This document shows, one piece after another, positions 32,853 through 32,932 of a stretch of 32,932 nt of DNA. The position numbers and the translations under genes are program-made. The notes under the pieces are model-generated. The model made no database searches. It was not told the DNA's origin and worked only from the letters and a program-made list of their open reading frames with translations. Source of the DNA: Candidatus Methylumidiphilus alinenensis (GTDB lineage: Bacteria; Pseudomonadota; Gammaproteobacteria; Methylococcales; Methylococcaceae); contig QJPH01000472.1 in NCBI GenBank assembly GCA_003242955.1, forward strand, positions 1-32,932, given 5' to 3'. Position 1 is the stretch's first letter. Every line of letters begins with the position of its first letter.

Positions 32853-32932
32853 ATGACCACCGCCGCCAAACCTGACCAACTGCTGTTCCGTTTCAGGCCC
32901 GCCGATTCGAGCAACGGCATTAGCCGTGCGAC
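32853..32932 (+). CDS. N-terminus of an unidentified protein (truncated by window edge)
   Basis: From the ATG, 26 codons remain open to the edge, beginning MTTAAKPDQLLFRFRPADSS. A good promoter lies just upstream, and GGGAAA could act as a weak ribosome site. Too little is visible to assign a function. The minus-strand frame over the same bases is probably its shadow. Confidence 0.5.
   Translation, partial: MTTAAKPDQLLFRFRPADSSNGISRA

Overview
The window is about 33 kb of moderately GC-rich chromosome from a Gram-negative bacterium. Porins, signal-peptide-bearing periplasmic proteins, a periplasmic Cu/Zn superoxide dismutase, an Mrp antiporter operon and many short palindromic repeats all fit a gammaproteobacterium. 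The repeat style recalls Methylococcales-type genomes, but that is an impression: no methane oxidation gene or rRNA is present, so the lineage is not settled. No tRNA, rRNA or CRISPR array was seen.

Layout, left to right. (1) The 5' part of a transglutaminase gene runs off the left edge on the minus strand. (2) A nested palindromic repeat lies in front of a GltS-type Na+/glutamate symporter gene. A compact Mrp Na+/H+ antiporter operon follows (E-F-G-B'-C-D-D2); the tail of its G subunit was rewritten by a second nested repeat. (3) A minus-strand block encodes a SHOCT-domain membrane protein, a P-type cation ATPase, a patatin-like lipase, a GntP-type permease and SodC. (4) A beta-barrel porin gene and an unannotated 57-aa gene lie on the minus strand between two MITE-like elements, one with IS66-type ends and an 8-bp target duplication. 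(5) A large periplasmic alkylsulfatase gene is convergent with a gene for an unusual SCO1-di-heme peroxidase fusion, and a small secreted protein gene follows. (6) A MerR-type regulator gene is divergent from five genes: fatty acid hydroxylase/sterol desaturase, NDH-2-like flavoprotein, START-like protein, short LOV blue-light receptor and RatA/Coq10-like protein. (7) Two small periplasmic protein genes (Spy-like; His/Asn/Gly-rich) and an SDR gene follow. (8) The right end is a broken accessory region: an in-frame HsdM-HsdS chimera, a PIN toxin gene with its partner, an antitoxin-like gene split by a nested palindromic element with 7-bp target duplications, more repeats, a transposase-like remnant with an amber codon, and the start of a gene leaving the window.

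The most interesting system is the MerR/LOV locus. Its two promoters face away from each other and share one -35 region inside an 8-bp inverted repeat (GACCTAAA/TTTAGGTC) that abuts or nearly abuts both -10 boxes. Together with the short LOV receptor and a MerR protein that shows no cobalamin-binding motif, this reads as a blue-light-controlled operon for membrane lipid and quinone/redox adjustment. It is comparable in logic to the class II LitR/short-LOV pair described in Pseudomonas putida, but with a different gene cargo. The second theme is a set of small mobile modules in which a transposon-like inverted-repeat shell carries an unrelated palindromic core. Several of these sit in or next to genes and appear to have remodelled protein ends.
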